Below are positions 8,049 to 19,326 of a stretch of 64,000 nucleotides of DNA, piece after piece. A program made the position numbers and the translations under genes. Origin of the DNA: Pseudomonas hydrolytica. Its GTDB lineage: Bacteria; Pseudomonadota; Gammaproteobacteria; Pseudomonadales; Pseudomonadaceae. The stretch's first letter is position 1, and every line of letters begins with the position of its first letter. The stretch spans positions 62,001 through 126,000 of the forward strand of contig NZ_CP099397.1 in the NCBI RefSeq assembly GCF_021495345.1, given 5' to 3'. The notes under the pieces were generated by a model. It saw nothing but the letters and a program-made list of their open reading frames with translations. It searched no databases and had not been told where the DNA came from.

Positions 8049-9611
8049 ATGACGTACTCCAGCAAGCTCACCGCTCATTATCTCAATCTGGCTAAATCCC
8101 CTATTAATGAAGGGAACTTCGCCGGTGAAGACGTGCGTTATTCCAGCGAATACGAAATGCTGGAAACCGAGCTGGGCAAGGCCTCCTCGCTGCATGAAAC
8201 CGGCGCCATCGACTGGCAGAAGGTGCGCGAGGGCAGCGAGAACCTGCTGACCACCCAATCCAAGGATCTGCGCGCCGCCACCTGGCTGACCTGGGGCCTG
8301 TTCCAGCGCGAATCCTTCGCCGGCCTGCAGGCCGGTCTGAACCTGCTGCACTACCTCTGCGAACACCACTGGCACGAGCTGCACCCGCGCAAGGCGCGGA
8401 CCCGCACCGCCGCCATCAACTGGCTGCTGCCGCGCCTGGAACAGGCGCTGGCCGAACACGTGCCGATCAGCGAGCAGCTGCCGCTGTTTCGCCGTCTGGC
8501 CGAACACCTGCACGGTCTGGAAGCCACCCTGTCGAGCCACCTCGGCGAGGACTCGCCGCTGCTGCTGCCGTTGTGCCGCCGCCTCGACGAGCAGATCAAG
8601 CGGGCCAGCCAGGGCCAGGCCGAGCCGGGCGCAGTCGGCGCCGCCATTGCCCAGGTCAAGCAGGTCGCCACCCAGATCATCACCGGCAGCGGTCCCATCG
8701 AAAGCGAGAAGGATGCCCACAAGGCCCTGCGCAGCCAGCAGGACGCCGCCCGCCCGCTGTGCGCCTGGTGGCTGAAGAACAAGGCCACCGACCTCAAGCC
8801 GCTGCGCCTGGCGCGTACCCTGCTGTGGCTGCCCATCGAGTCGCTGCCCGAGCGCAACGCCGAACAGATCACCGCCCTGCGCGGCCTGCCGGCCGACAAG
8901 CTGGCCTCCTACAAGGAACGTTTCGCCCAGGGCGCCTACGCCGACCTGCTCGCCGATCTGGAAGCCAGCATCGCCCGCGCGCCGTTCTGGCTCGATGGCC
9001 AGCGCCTGGTCTGGGAATGCCTGCAGGAGCTCAAGGCCGAGCAGGCCATGCGCGAAGTGGAAATCCAGCTCGCCCTGTTCTTGCAGCGCGTGCCCGGCCT
9101 CGACGAGCTGCGCTTCCATGACGGCGTGCCCTTCGCCGATGCCGAGACCCGTGCCTGGATCGGTGCCCATGTGCTGCCGCACCTGCAGGCCCCGGAAGTG
9201 GAGAAGAAGCCTGCCGCCAGCGAGCAGGGCGCCACGCCGCCCTGGGAAGAGGCGCTGCAGCAGGTGCTGCCCGGCCTGCGCAAGGACGGCCTGAAGGCCG
9301 CCGTGCAGCAGCTCAAGCAGGGCATGTCGCGCGCCCGTGGCGGCCGCGAACGCTTCTTCTGGCAACTGACCCTGGCCCGCCTGTGCTTCGCCGCGAAGAA
9401 GTACGACCTGGCCAAGACCCAACTCGAATCGCTCGACCAGACGCTGCAGGCCGCCGGCCTCGGCGAGTGGGAACCCGATCTCGCCCTGGACGTGCTGCGC
9501 CTGCTGCACCACTGCTGCGAGCTGCTGCCGCAGAACCATGCGGTGCGCGACAGCAAGGACGAGATCTATCGCAGGTTGTGCCACCTCGATCTCGAGGTGG
9601 TGCTGGAGTAA
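8049..9611 (+). CDS. tssA: T6SS cap/baseplate protein TssA
   Basis: The 520-residue protein opens with an ImpA_N-type domain (about residues 10-130, with LRAATWLTWGLFQRESFAGLQ) and ends in a helical C-terminal domain (about 380-520). TssA primes baseplate and tail assembly and can cap the growing sheath. This is the length of the longer TssA subclass encoded first in HSI-II-like clusters. The ATG at 8049 has only a weak ribosome binding site, but homology starts right there (MTYSSKLTAHYLNLAKSP). It is the first gene of the operon, followed 54 bp later by tssB. Confidence 0.9.
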   Translation: MTYSSKLTAHYLNLAKSPINEGNFAGEDVRYSSEYEMLETELGKASSLHETGAIDWQKVREGSENLLTTQSKDLRAATWLTWGLFQRESFAGLQAGLNLLHYLCEHHWHELHPRKARTRTAAINWLLPRLEQALAEHVPISEQLPLFRRLAEHLHGLEATLSSHLGEDSPLLLPLCRRLDEQIKRASQGQAEPGAVGAAIAQVKQVATQIITGSGPIESEKDAHKALRSQQDAARPLCAWWLKNKATDLKPLRLARTLLWLPIESLPERNAEQITALRGLPADKLASYKERFAQGAYADLLADLEASIARAPFWLDGQRLVWECLQELKAEQAMREVEIQLALFLQRVPGLDELRFHDGVPFADAETRAWIGAHVLPHLQAPEVEKKPAASEQGATPPWEEALQQVLPGLRKDGLKAAVQQLKQGMSRARGGRERFFWQLTLARLCFAAKKYDLAKTQLESLDQTLQAAGLGEWEPDLALDVLRLLHHCCELLPQNHAVRDSKDEIYRRLCHLDLEVVLE

Positions 9612-9665
9612 GGCGCCAACACGCCAATCAAGGCCTCCGGGCCATCAACGCAAAGGAGAACAGCC

Positions 9666-10172
9666 ATGGCCAAAGAAGGCTCGGTAGCCCCCAAGGAACG
9701 CATCAACGTCACCTTCAAACCCGCCACCGGCGGCGCCCAGGAAGAAATCGAACTGCCCCTGAAGCTCATGGTGCTCGGCGATTTCACCCAGCGTGCCGAC
9801 GATCGCAAGATCGAAGACCGCAAGCCCATCAGCATCGACAAGAACAGCTTCGACGAAGTGCTGGCCAAGCAGGAACTGAACCTGACCTTCGCCGTGCCGA
9901 ACCGTCTGCAGGACGAGCAGACCGATGACGAGCTGGCCGTGCAGCTGCGCATCAACTCCATGAAGGACTTCAACCCCGCCAACCTGGTCGAGCAGGTACC
10001 GGAGCTGAAGAAGCTGATGGAACTGCGCGACGCCCTGGTCGCCCTCAAAGGCCCGCTGGGCAACGCCCCGGCCTTCCGCAAGGCGATCGAAAGCGTGCTC
10101 TCCGACGACGACTCGCGCGATCGCGTGCTCGGCGAACTGGGCCTGGCCGCCAAAGACAAGCTGGATTCCTGA
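9666..10172 (+). CDS. tssB: T6SS contractile sheath small subunit TssB (VipA)
   Basis: This 168-residue protein has the conserved TssB/VipA layout: a basic N-terminus (GSVAPKERINVTFKPATGG), then EEIELPLKLMVLGDFTQR, and the characteristic FNPANLVEQVPELKKLMELRDALVALKGPLGN region at about 102-135. TssB and TssC polymerise in the cytoplasm into the contractile sheath around the Hcp tube. A strong AAGGAGAA ribosome binding site precedes ATG 9666, consistent with high expression of a structural subunit. It is 25 bp upstream of tssC. Confidence 0.96.
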   Translation: MAKEGSVAPKERINVTFKPATGGAQEEIELPLKLMVLGDFTQRADDRKIEDRKPISIDKNSFDEVLAKQELNLTFAVPNRLQDEQTDDELAVQLRINSMKDFNPANLVEQVPELKKLMELRDALVALKGPLGNAPAFRKAIESVLSDDDSRDRVLGELGLAAKDKLDS

Positions 10173-10197
10173 TTCTCACTGACAAGGACGCATATTC

Positions 10198-11676
10198 ATG
10201 AGCACGACTAGCGCAGCCGTAGAAAGCAGCCACAGCGCCGCCGAACTCGGCATTCTCGACCGCATCATCGCCGAGACCAAACTGACCCCCGATGACGAGG
10301 CCTACGACATCGCCAAGCGCGGCGTATCGGCCTTCATCGAAGAGCTGCTCAAGCCGCAGAACGAAAACGAGCCGGTGAAGAAGGCCATGGTCGACCGCAT
10401 GATCGCGGAGATCGACGCCAAGCTCAGCCGGCAGATGGACGAGATCCTCCACCACCCGGACTTCCAGGCCCTGGAATCCTCCTGGCGCGGCCTCAAGCTG
10501 CTGGTGGACCGCACCAACTTCCGCGAGAACATCAAGCTGGAGATCCTCAACGCCTCCAAGCAGGACCTGCTCGATGACTTCGAAGACAGCCCGGAAATCG
10601 TTCAGTCCGGCCTGTACAAGCACATCTACACCGCCGAGTACGGCCAGTTCGGTGGCCAGCCGGTCGGCGCCCTGATCGCCAACTACTACTTCGACCCGAG
10701 CGCTCCGGACGTCAAGACCCTGCAGTACGTCGCCTCGGTGGCCTGCATGTCCCACGCCCCGTTCATCGCCTCGGCCGGCCCGAAATTCTTCGGCCTGGAA
10801 ACCTTCACCGGCCTGCCGGACCTGAAGGACCTCAAGGACCACTTCGAAGGCCCGCAATTCACCAAGTGGCAGAGCTTCCGCGAGCAGGAAGACGCCCGCT
10901 ACGTCGGCCTGACCGTACCGCGCTTCCTGCTGCGCAACCCGTACGATCCGGAAGACAACCCGGTGAAGACCTTCGTCTACAAGGAAAACGTGGCCAACAG
11001 CCACGAGCACTACCTGTGGGGCAACACCGCCTACGCCTTCGCCAGCCGTCTGACCGACAGCTTCGCCAAGTTCCGCTGGTGCCCGAACATCATCGGCCCG
11101 CAGAGCGGTGGCGCGGTGGAAGACCTGCCGCTGCACCACTTCGAGAGCATGGGCGAGATCGAGACCAAGATCCCCACCGAGGTGCTGGTTTCCGACCGTC
11201 GCGAGTACGAGCTGGCCGAGGAAGGCTTTATCGCCCTGACCATGCGCAAGGGCAGCGACAACGCCGCGTTCTTCTCCGCCAATTCGGCGCAGAAGCCGAA
11301 GTTCTTCGGCATCAGCGAAGAAGGCAAGACCGCCGAGCTGAACTACAAGCTGGGCACCCAGCTGCCGTACATGTTCATCGTCAACCGTCTGGCCCACTAC
11401 CTGAAAGTGCTGCAGCGCGAGCAGATCGGTGCCTGGAAGGAGCGTACCGACCTCGAGCTGGAACTGAACAAGTGGATCCGCCAGTACGTGGCCGACCAGG
11501 AGAACCCCAGCTCCGAAGTGCGTAGCCGTCGTCCGCTGCGCGCCGCCCAGGTCATCGTCAGCGATGTCGAAGGCGAGCCGGGCTGGTACCGCGTCAGCCT
11601 GAACGTGCGCCCGCACTTCAAGTACATGGGTGCCGACTTCACCCTGTCGCTGGTCGGCAAGCTGGACAAGGAGTAA
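10198..11676 (+). CDS. tssC: T6SS contractile sheath large subunit TssC (VipB)
   Basis: The 492-residue protein has the expected size of TssC. Recognisable family segments include LESSWRGLKLLVDRTNF (about residues 92-108), GQFGGQPVGALIANYYFD (about 147-164), and the C-terminal PLRAAQVIVSDVEGEPGWYRVSLNVRPHFKYMGA region (about 445-480). It assembles with TssB into the sheath that propels the spike. The spacing (25 bp from tssB, 6 bp before tssE) shows operon organisation. Confidence 0.97.
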   Translation: MSTTSAAVESSHSAAELGILDRIIAETKLTPDDEAYDIAKRGVSAFIEELLKPQNENEPVKKAMVDRMIAEIDAKLSRQMDEILHHPDFQALESSWRGLKLLVDRTNFRENIKLEILNASKQDLLDDFEDSPEIVQSGLYKHIYTAEYGQFGGQPVGALIANYYFDPSAPDVKTLQYVASVACMSHAPFIASAGPKFFGLETFTGLPDLKDLKDHFEGPQFTKWQSFREQEDARYVGLTVPRFLLRNPYDPEDNPVKTFVYKENVANSHEHYLWGNTAYAFASRLTDSFAKFRWCPNIIGPQSGGAVEDLPLHHFESMGEIETKIPTEVLVSDRREYELAEEGFIALTMRKGSDNAAFFSANSAQKPKFFGISEEGKTAELNYKLGTQLPYMFIVNRLAHYLKVLQREQIGAWKERTDLELELNKWIRQYVADQENPSSEVRSRRPLRAAQVIVSDVEGEPGWYRVSLNVRPHFKYMGADFTLSLVGKLDKE

Positions 11677-11682
11677 GCAGCC

Positions 11683-12108
11683 ATGGCCTACGGCAGCCTG
11701 TTCGAGCGCCTCGGTGGCGAGGCCGGCCAACGTGCCGGCTGGAGCCGCGAGGTCGCCGCCATGGCCTCGGTGGCTGCCCATCTGGCCAAGATGCTCAGCA
11801 CCCGTGCGGGCAGCGTGCAGACGCTGCCCGACTACGGGTTGCCCGATTTGAACGATATGCGCCTGTCGCTGCACGACTCGCTGCAGCAGGCGCGTATCGC
11901 CATCGAACGCTTTATCGAAGCGTACGAACCCCGTCTGACCCAGGTGCGCGTGATTTCCCTGCCGCGCACCCATGATCCGCTGCGCCAGGCCTTCGCCATC
12001 GACGCGATGCTGGAGATGGATGGCGTCAGGCGTCAGGTCAGTTTCTCCGCGAGCCTGGACGGTAGCGGTCAGGTCAAGGTCAACCCAGGAGCCTCACATG
12101 TCCGGTAA
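11683..12108 (+). CDS. tssE: T6SS baseplate protein TssE (gp25-like)
   Basis: The 141-residue protein is the gp25/lysozyme-like baseplate wedge component. It begins SLFERLGGE, contains LPDYGLPDLNDM (about residues 47-58), the signature of TssE, and TRAGSVQTLPDYG just before. TssE contributes to the sheath-initiating baseplate wedges in the cytoplasm. The gene starts 6 bp after tssC and its last 11 bases overlap the start of the PAAR gene in another frame. In HSI-II-like clusters tssF normally follows directly; here two cargo genes intervene. Confidence 0.93.
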   Translation: MAYGSLFERLGGEAGQRAGWSREVAAMASVAAHLAKMLSTRAGSVQTLPDYGLPDLNDMRLSLHDSLQQARIAIERFIEAYEPRLTQVRVISLPRTHDPLRQAFAIDAMLEMDGVRRQVSFSASLDGSGQVKVNPGASHVR

Positions 12109-13543
12109 ACCCGCAGCCCGCCTCGGCGATCCCACCGCCTGCCCGATTCCCGGCCACGGCACCAACCCGATCGCCGCCGGCTCGCCCGACGTGCTGTTCG
12201 ACAGTCTGCCCGCCGCGCGCATGGGCGACGCCTCCGCCTGCGGCGGCGCCATGGCCGGCGCGGTGATTCCCACCGTGCTGATCAATGGCAAGCCGGCGGC
12301 GGTGGTGGGCTCGGTGGGTAGTCATGGCAATACCGTGGTGGCTGGCTCCGGCACCGTGTTGATTGGCGCGAGTGGCGGTGGGGCGGCGTTCAGCCCGGTT
12401 GCGCCGCTGTCGCTGGTGGCTGCTGCAGCTAGCGTCATCAATGTTCTGGTGCCTCCGGCTCAAGCGGCCGAAGAGCGCGCGCTGGATTACACCATTGCTT
12501 TGCAGCGTGGAGGCAATCGTGTGCTCACGCCTCTGCGGATTCCCGATTACGAGGAAATTGGACAAGGCACAACGAACAATCGAGAGACCATCGATTTCCA
12601 GATCCGTAACCGCAAACATCCGGCCGATAGCCTGACCCTGGAGGTATACGATGGCGAGACGCTGCTCCATAGCGAAGCGGATACAGCGGCGCTGCTTCCG
12701 ACAGGTGAGCACCAGTGGCAGTGGGACGGCTACGACCGATCTGGCGTTCTCGATACTCGTGTTTTGAAAAGCCCCAACCTGCTTGTGCGTCTGACCGTGA
12801 AGAAAGGTGCTGAAGAGCAGGTATCGGAGCTGCGGCTGGACAATAGCGCTGCAGCCGCACCGTGGGTCGATGCCCGCGTTGATCGCAACGCTGGCTCCGT
12901 CGAGATCACCCTGCGCCCCAGCTTCTCTGATGGTGGTGTATCCGGCAGGAACAACCAATTGACGGCCCGCACATTCGATGAACTGAAGGTATTGGCCAAG
13001 GCGGGGGTCGAATACTACTGGTCGCGTGAGGGCAGTCGTGCAGGCGGCATCGACAAGCCGATTCAGACAGCCAAAGGCGCGTTTCAGGTGAAGGTCATCG
13101 CTGATGTGCATGCCAAGCCCAGCGCCAAGAATTTCCCGCTCATTGCTTCAATCGGTGATGACTTCGGTCGTTCCACTAGCTTCGCGATGTTCAAAAAGAT
13201 TTACCACAACTTGGGCATGTGGGCGGCTGCCAACTATCCCGCCAATTTTGCCGATGAGGATTTCGCGCACACCGCTGCGCATGAGGTGGGTCACCTCATC
13301 CTCAACGAGTACGGCGATGGTGGCTTGATACCTGCGTACTCGTGGAGCCACAAGTCGACCTCCACGATCCTCACTCAGGCGCCTGTGGACAATCACCCCA
13401 TTCCAGCGGCAGGGGAGATAGACCTTATGCATTACCACTCCCACAGCCCACGCAACTACCAGGACTATTGGCAGCGTTCCATCGCCTCGGAGAACGACGT
13501 CAAGGGCCTGTTGTGGCTTACCCGGGTGAAATTCGATGACTAA
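12098..13543 (+). CDS. PAAR spike-tip protein with C-terminal HExxH metallopeptidase domain (putative T6SS effector)
   Basis: This 481-residue protein starts with a PAAR domain (about residues 1-95: GKPAARLGDPTACP, GSPDVLFDSLPAARMGD, INGKPAAVVGS, GSGTVLIGASGGGA), the cone that caps VgrG. A hydrophobic linker (about 100-125) leads to a region with GEHQWQWDGYDRSG (about 207-220) resembling FlgD-type Ig folds. The C-terminus carries a zinc-peptidase motif, H395-E-V-G-H399, with E404 and a His-rich DLMHYHSHS stretch (442-450) as possible extra ligands. The start at 12098 follows CCAGGAGCCTCAC and homology to PAAR begins there. Base composition of the C-terminal half is lower in GC than flanking tss genes, as expected for exchanged cargo. 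The toxin role is inferred. Confidence 0.85.
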   Translation: MSGKPAARLGDPTACPIPGHGTNPIAAGSPDVLFDSLPAARMGDASACGGAMAGAVIPTVLINGKPAAVVGSVGSHGNTVVAGSGTVLIGASGGGAAFSPVAPLSLVAAAASVINVLVPPAQAAEERALDYTIALQRGGNRVLTPLRIPDYEEIGQGTTNNRETIDFQIRNRKHPADSLTLEVYDGETLLHSEADTAALLPTGEHQWQWDGYDRSGVLDTRVLKSPNLLVRLTVKKGAEEQVSELRLDNSAAAAPWVDARVDRNAGSVEITLRPSFSDGGVSGRNNQLTARTFDELKVLAKAGVEYYWSREGSRAGGIDKPIQTAKGAFQVKVIADVHAKPSAKNFPLIASIGDDFGRSTSFAMFKKIYHNLGMWAAANYPANFADEDFAHTAAHEVGHLILNEYGDGGLIPAYSWSHKSTSTILTQAPVDNHPIPAAGEIDLMHYHSHSPRNYQDYWQRSIASENDVKGLLWLTRVKFDD

Positions 13544-13922
13544 GCACGTGCTGTGTCTACTTTCGATTCTGCTTGCTGGCTGCAGCAGCCAGCAGAAAAG
13601 CGTCTTTATCGCCAACTTCGAAAATGTGTGTGGCTACACGGTCGAAGTTTCCACCCATGACTACTCCAACGGAAAAGGCTCATTCCCTGCTGGACAGCGG
13701 CTGGCCGCTGACGACTCCATCGAGGTGCTGTCCTACATCGTGTTCAACGAAACACTGGAAGACAGCGTACCAGGCACTTATCGCCTGGATATCGCGGCAC
13801 ATGGCAAGTCGGTATCGCTCGACAAGCAGCGCCTGCTTGCTCATCTGAAGCGCTCGCCAATTGAACAAAAAGGCAATGCCATAACGATATGGACGATCAA
13901 CGACACCTCTCTGTGTCCATAA
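13536..13922 (+). CDS. Small lipoprotein, putative immunity protein for the PAAR-metallopeptidase
   Basis: The 128-residue protein begins MTKHVLCLLSILLAGC, a lipoprotein signal with lipobox LAGC and a probable lipidated Cys16. The mature part has two further Cys (in ENVCGYTVEV and in the C-terminal TSLCP) that could form a disulfide in the periplasm. The gene overlaps the end of the PAAR-metallopeptidase gene by 8 bp, so the two are translationally coupled. I recognise no family. Position, size and periplasmic location fit an immunity protein that inhibits a periplasmic toxin; this is inference. Confidence 0.7.
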   Translation: MTKHVLCLLSILLAGCSSQQKSVFIANFENVCGYTVEVSTHDYSNGKGSFPAGQRLAADDSIEVLSYIVFNETLEDSVPGTYRLDIAAHGKSVSLDKQRLLAHLKRSPIEQKGNAITIWTINDTSLCP

Positions 13923-13952
13923 CGGCAACACGCCCAGGGATGAGCAAACAGC

Positions 13953-15743
13953 ATGTCTTTTAACCACTACTACCAAAGCGAACTCACCGCCCTGCGCCAA
14001 CTGGGCAAGCGCTTTGCCGAGCGCAGCCCGGCATTGGCGCCGTTCCTTGGCCAGGCCGGGCGTGATCCGGATGTCGAGCGCCTGCTCGAAGGCTTCGCCT
14101 TCCTCACCGGGCGCCTGCGGCAGAAGCTCGACGACGAGCTGCCGGAGCTGACCCACTCGCTGATGCACCTGCTGTGGCCGAACTATATGCGTCCGCTGCC
14201 GGCCTTCAGCATGCTGCAGTTCGACCCGCTGACCCGCCCCGGCCCGGCGTTGCCGGTCAAGCGCGGCACGCCGGTGGAAGCCAAGGCCATCGAAGGCGTC
14301 ACCTGCCGCTTTCGCACCTGCTACCCCACCGAGGTGCTGCCGCTGGCGCTGAACGGCCTGGACTACTCGGTCAAGGGCGACGGCGCGCTGCTCAGCCTGC
14401 GTCTGGGCATGAGCGCCGACGGCCATCTCGGCGAGATCGGCCTGAACAAGCTGCGTCTGCACCTGGCCGGCGAGCGCTATATCGGCCAGATGCTCTACCT
14501 GGCGCTGCTGCGCAACCTCGGCGGCATCCAGCTGGTGCTGCTCGATGCGGCCGGCAAGCCCATGCAGGATGCCTTCGGCCAGACTCTCGGCACCCTGCAG
14601 CTCAAGCCCGAGCAGGTGCAGCCGGTGGGCTTCGCCGAAGACGAGGCGCTGATCCCCTATCCGCTCAACACCTTCCGCGGCTACCGCTACCTGCAGGAAT
14701 ACTTCGCCTTCCAGGACAAGTTCCTCTTCGTCGACCTGCTCGGCCTGGATGCCATCCATGGCCTGCCCGAGGATCTGCTCAAGCAGGCGCGCGGTCTGGA
14801 GCTGCGCTTCGATATCCACAAGGCCGGGGTGCAGCGCATCCGCCCGACCCTGGAAAACGTGCGCCTGTACTGCACGCCGGTGGTCAACCTGTTCCAGCAC
14901 GACGCCATCCCGATCCGCCTCGACGGCAAGCAGGACCAGTACCTGCTGCTGCCGGCCGAATTCGACGCGCAGCATTGCGGCGTGTTCTCGGTGGACCGCG
15001 TCACCGGCTGGAAGCCGGGCGGCATGGGCTACGAGGAGTACGTGCCGTTCGAGTCGTTCGAGCACGACCCCAGCTTCGACGTGCCGGTGGCGCGCCCGCA
15101 CTACAGCGTGCGTCAGCAGCCGTCGATGCTCGGCGACGGCCTGGAGACCTGGCTCAGCTTCGGCCTGCGCAACCTCGACCAGCACGAGACGCTGTCCATC
15201 GAGCTGACCTGCACCAACCAGAATCTGCCGCGTCAGCTGAGCCTGGGCGATATCTGCCTGCCCAGCGAGGACACTCCGGATTTTCTCAGCTTCCGCAACA
15301 TCAGCGCGGTCACCCCCTGCTATGCGCCGCCGCTGCACCGCGACTTCCTGTGGAAGCTGATTTCCAACATGTCGCTGAACTACCTGTCGCTGGCCAACGT
15401 CGAGGCGCTCAAGGTGATCCTCGAGACCTACGACCTGCCGCGCTACTACGACCAGCACGCCGAGCGCGTCAGCAAGCGCCTGCTCGGTGGCCTCAAGAGC
15501 ATCGGCCACCGCCATGTCGACCGCCTGCACCGCGGCCTGCCGGTGCGCGGCGTGCGCACCGAACTGACCATGAACCCGGACGGCTACCTGGGCGAAGGCG
15601 ACCTGTTCCTCTTCGCCTCGGTACTCAATGAATTTTTCGCCCTCTACGCCAGCCTCAACAGCTACCACGAGCTGCACGTACAGAGCACACAGGGAGAGTT
15701 GTACAAATGGACGCCACGCATGGGGCAGCAGCCCCTGCTCTGA
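13953..15743 (+). CDS. tssF: T6SS baseplate protein TssF
   Basis: The 596-residue protein matches TssF (VasA/ImpG) in length and in landmarks: FNHYYQSELTALRQLGKRFAERSP at the start, GRDPDVERLLEGFAFLTGRLRQKLDDELPELTHSLM (about residues 30-66), and VDRLHRGLPVRGVRT near the C-terminus. TssF with TssG and TssE forms the baseplate wedge and connects to TssK. It lies 30 bp after the putative immunity gene and overlaps tssG by 37 bp, so the structural operon resumes here. Confidence 0.95.
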   Translation: MSFNHYYQSELTALRQLGKRFAERSPALAPFLGQAGRDPDVERLLEGFAFLTGRLRQKLDDELPELTHSLMHLLWPNYMRPLPAFSMLQFDPLTRPGPALPVKRGTPVEAKAIEGVTCRFRTCYPTEVLPLALNGLDYSVKGDGALLSLRLGMSADGHLGEIGLNKLRLHLAGERYIGQMLYLALLRNLGGIQLVLLDAAGKPMQDAFGQTLGTLQLKPEQVQPVGFAEDEALIPYPLNTFRGYRYLQEYFAFQDKFLFVDLLGLDAIHGLPEDLLKQARGLELRFDIHKAGVQRIRPTLENVRLYCTPVVNLFQHDAIPIRLDGKQDQYLLLPAEFDAQHCGVFSVDRVTGWKPGGMGYEEYVPFESFEHDPSFDVPVARPHYSVRQQPSMLGDGLETWLSFGLRNLDQHETLSIELTCTNQNLPRQLSLGDICLPSEDTPDFLSFRNISAVTPCYAPPLHRDFLWKLISNMSLNYLSLANVEALKVILETYDLPRYYDQHAERVSKRLLGGLKSIGHRHVDRLHRGLPVRGVRTELTMNPDGYLGEGDLFLFASVLNEFFALYASLNSYHELHVQSTQGELYKWTPRMGQQPLL

Positions 15744-16714
15744 ACCGGCTCAGCCGGGGCATCCGCGAGTACAGCCTGTTCCAGGCCGTACAGCTGGTGC
15801 TGGAGCGCCTCAAGGTCGCCCATCCGCAACTGGATGACGAGCGCCTCTACGAGTACCTGGAGTTCCAGGCCAACCCGAGCCTGGGTTTCCCCGGCAGCGA
15901 TATCGATCGCGTGCAGTTCTTCGAGGAGCACGGCGAGCTGCGCGCGCGCATGCGCGTCAACCTGGTCGGCCTGTTCGGCGGCGGCTCGCCGTTGCCGGCC
16001 TTCTACAGCGAACAGGCCCTGGGTGACAGCGAGGACGGCAACCCGACCCGCGACTTCCTCGACCTGTTCAACAACCGTCTGCAGCGCCTGTTGCTGCCGA
16101 TCTGGCAGAAGTACCGCTACCGCGCCAGCTTCCAGAGCGGGGCGATGGACGCCTTCTCCGCGCACCTGTTCGCCCTGATCGGCCTGGGCAGCGAGCAGAT
16201 CCGCCAGGCCCAGGAGCTGAACTGGAAGCGCCTGCTGCCCTACCTCGGCCTGCTCAGCCTGCGCGCCCATTCGGCGGCGCTGATCGAGTCGGTGCTGCGT
16301 TACTACTTCAAGCACGCCGAGCTGTTCATCGAGCAGTGCCTGGAGCGCCAGGTGGTGGTGCTGGAAGAACAGCGCAACCGCCTCGGCCGCGCCAACAGCC
16401 TGCTCGGCGAAGACACCGTGCTCGGCGAGCGCGTCCGCGACCGCGGCGGCAAGTTCCGCATCCACGTGCGCCAGCTGGGCTGGACGCGCTTTCACGAGTT
16501 CCTGCCGATCGGCACGGGTTACCAGCCGCTCTGCGCGCTGGTGCGCTTCACCCTGCGCGATCCGCTGGACTACGACATCCGCCTGGAGCTGCGTCAGGAC
16601 GAAATCCGCGACCTGCGCATCGGCGAAGGCAACCCCTGCCTGCTGGGCTGGACCACCTGGCTCGGCCGTGAGAACGCCGACGGTCTGGTCACCCTCGGCA
16701 GCAAGATTCATTAA
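15707..16714 (+). CDS. tssG: T6SS baseplate protein TssG
   Basis: The 335-residue protein belongs to the TssG (VasB/ImpH) family, recognisable by YSLFQAVQLVLERL near residue 22, the VNLVGLFGGGSPLPAFYSEQ segment (about residues 84-103) and DAFSAHLFALIGLG (about 147-160). It forms the baseplate wedge with TssF. The start at ATG 15707 lies inside the end of tssF, with AGGGAGAG upstream; no alternative start with a ribosome site lies beyond the overlap before conserved sequence begins. Confidence 0.93.
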   Translation: MDATHGAAAPALNRLSRGIREYSLFQAVQLVLERLKVAHPQLDDERLYEYLEFQANPSLGFPGSDIDRVQFFEEHGELRARMRVNLVGLFGGGSPLPAFYSEQALGDSEDGNPTRDFLDLFNNRLQRLLLPIWQKYRYRASFQSGAMDAFSAHLFALIGLGSEQIRQAQELNWKRLLPYLGLLSLRAHSAALIESVLRYYFKHAELFIEQCLERQVVVLEEQRNRLGRANSLLGEDTVLGERVRDRGGKFRIHVRQLGWTRFHEFLPIGTGYQPLCALVRFTLRDPLDYDIRLELRQDEIRDLRIGEGNPCLLGWTTWLGRENADGLVTLGSKIH

Positions 16715-16725
16715 GGACAGATGAA

Positions 16726-19312
<2,587 letters not shown>

Positions 19313-19326
<14 letters not shown>

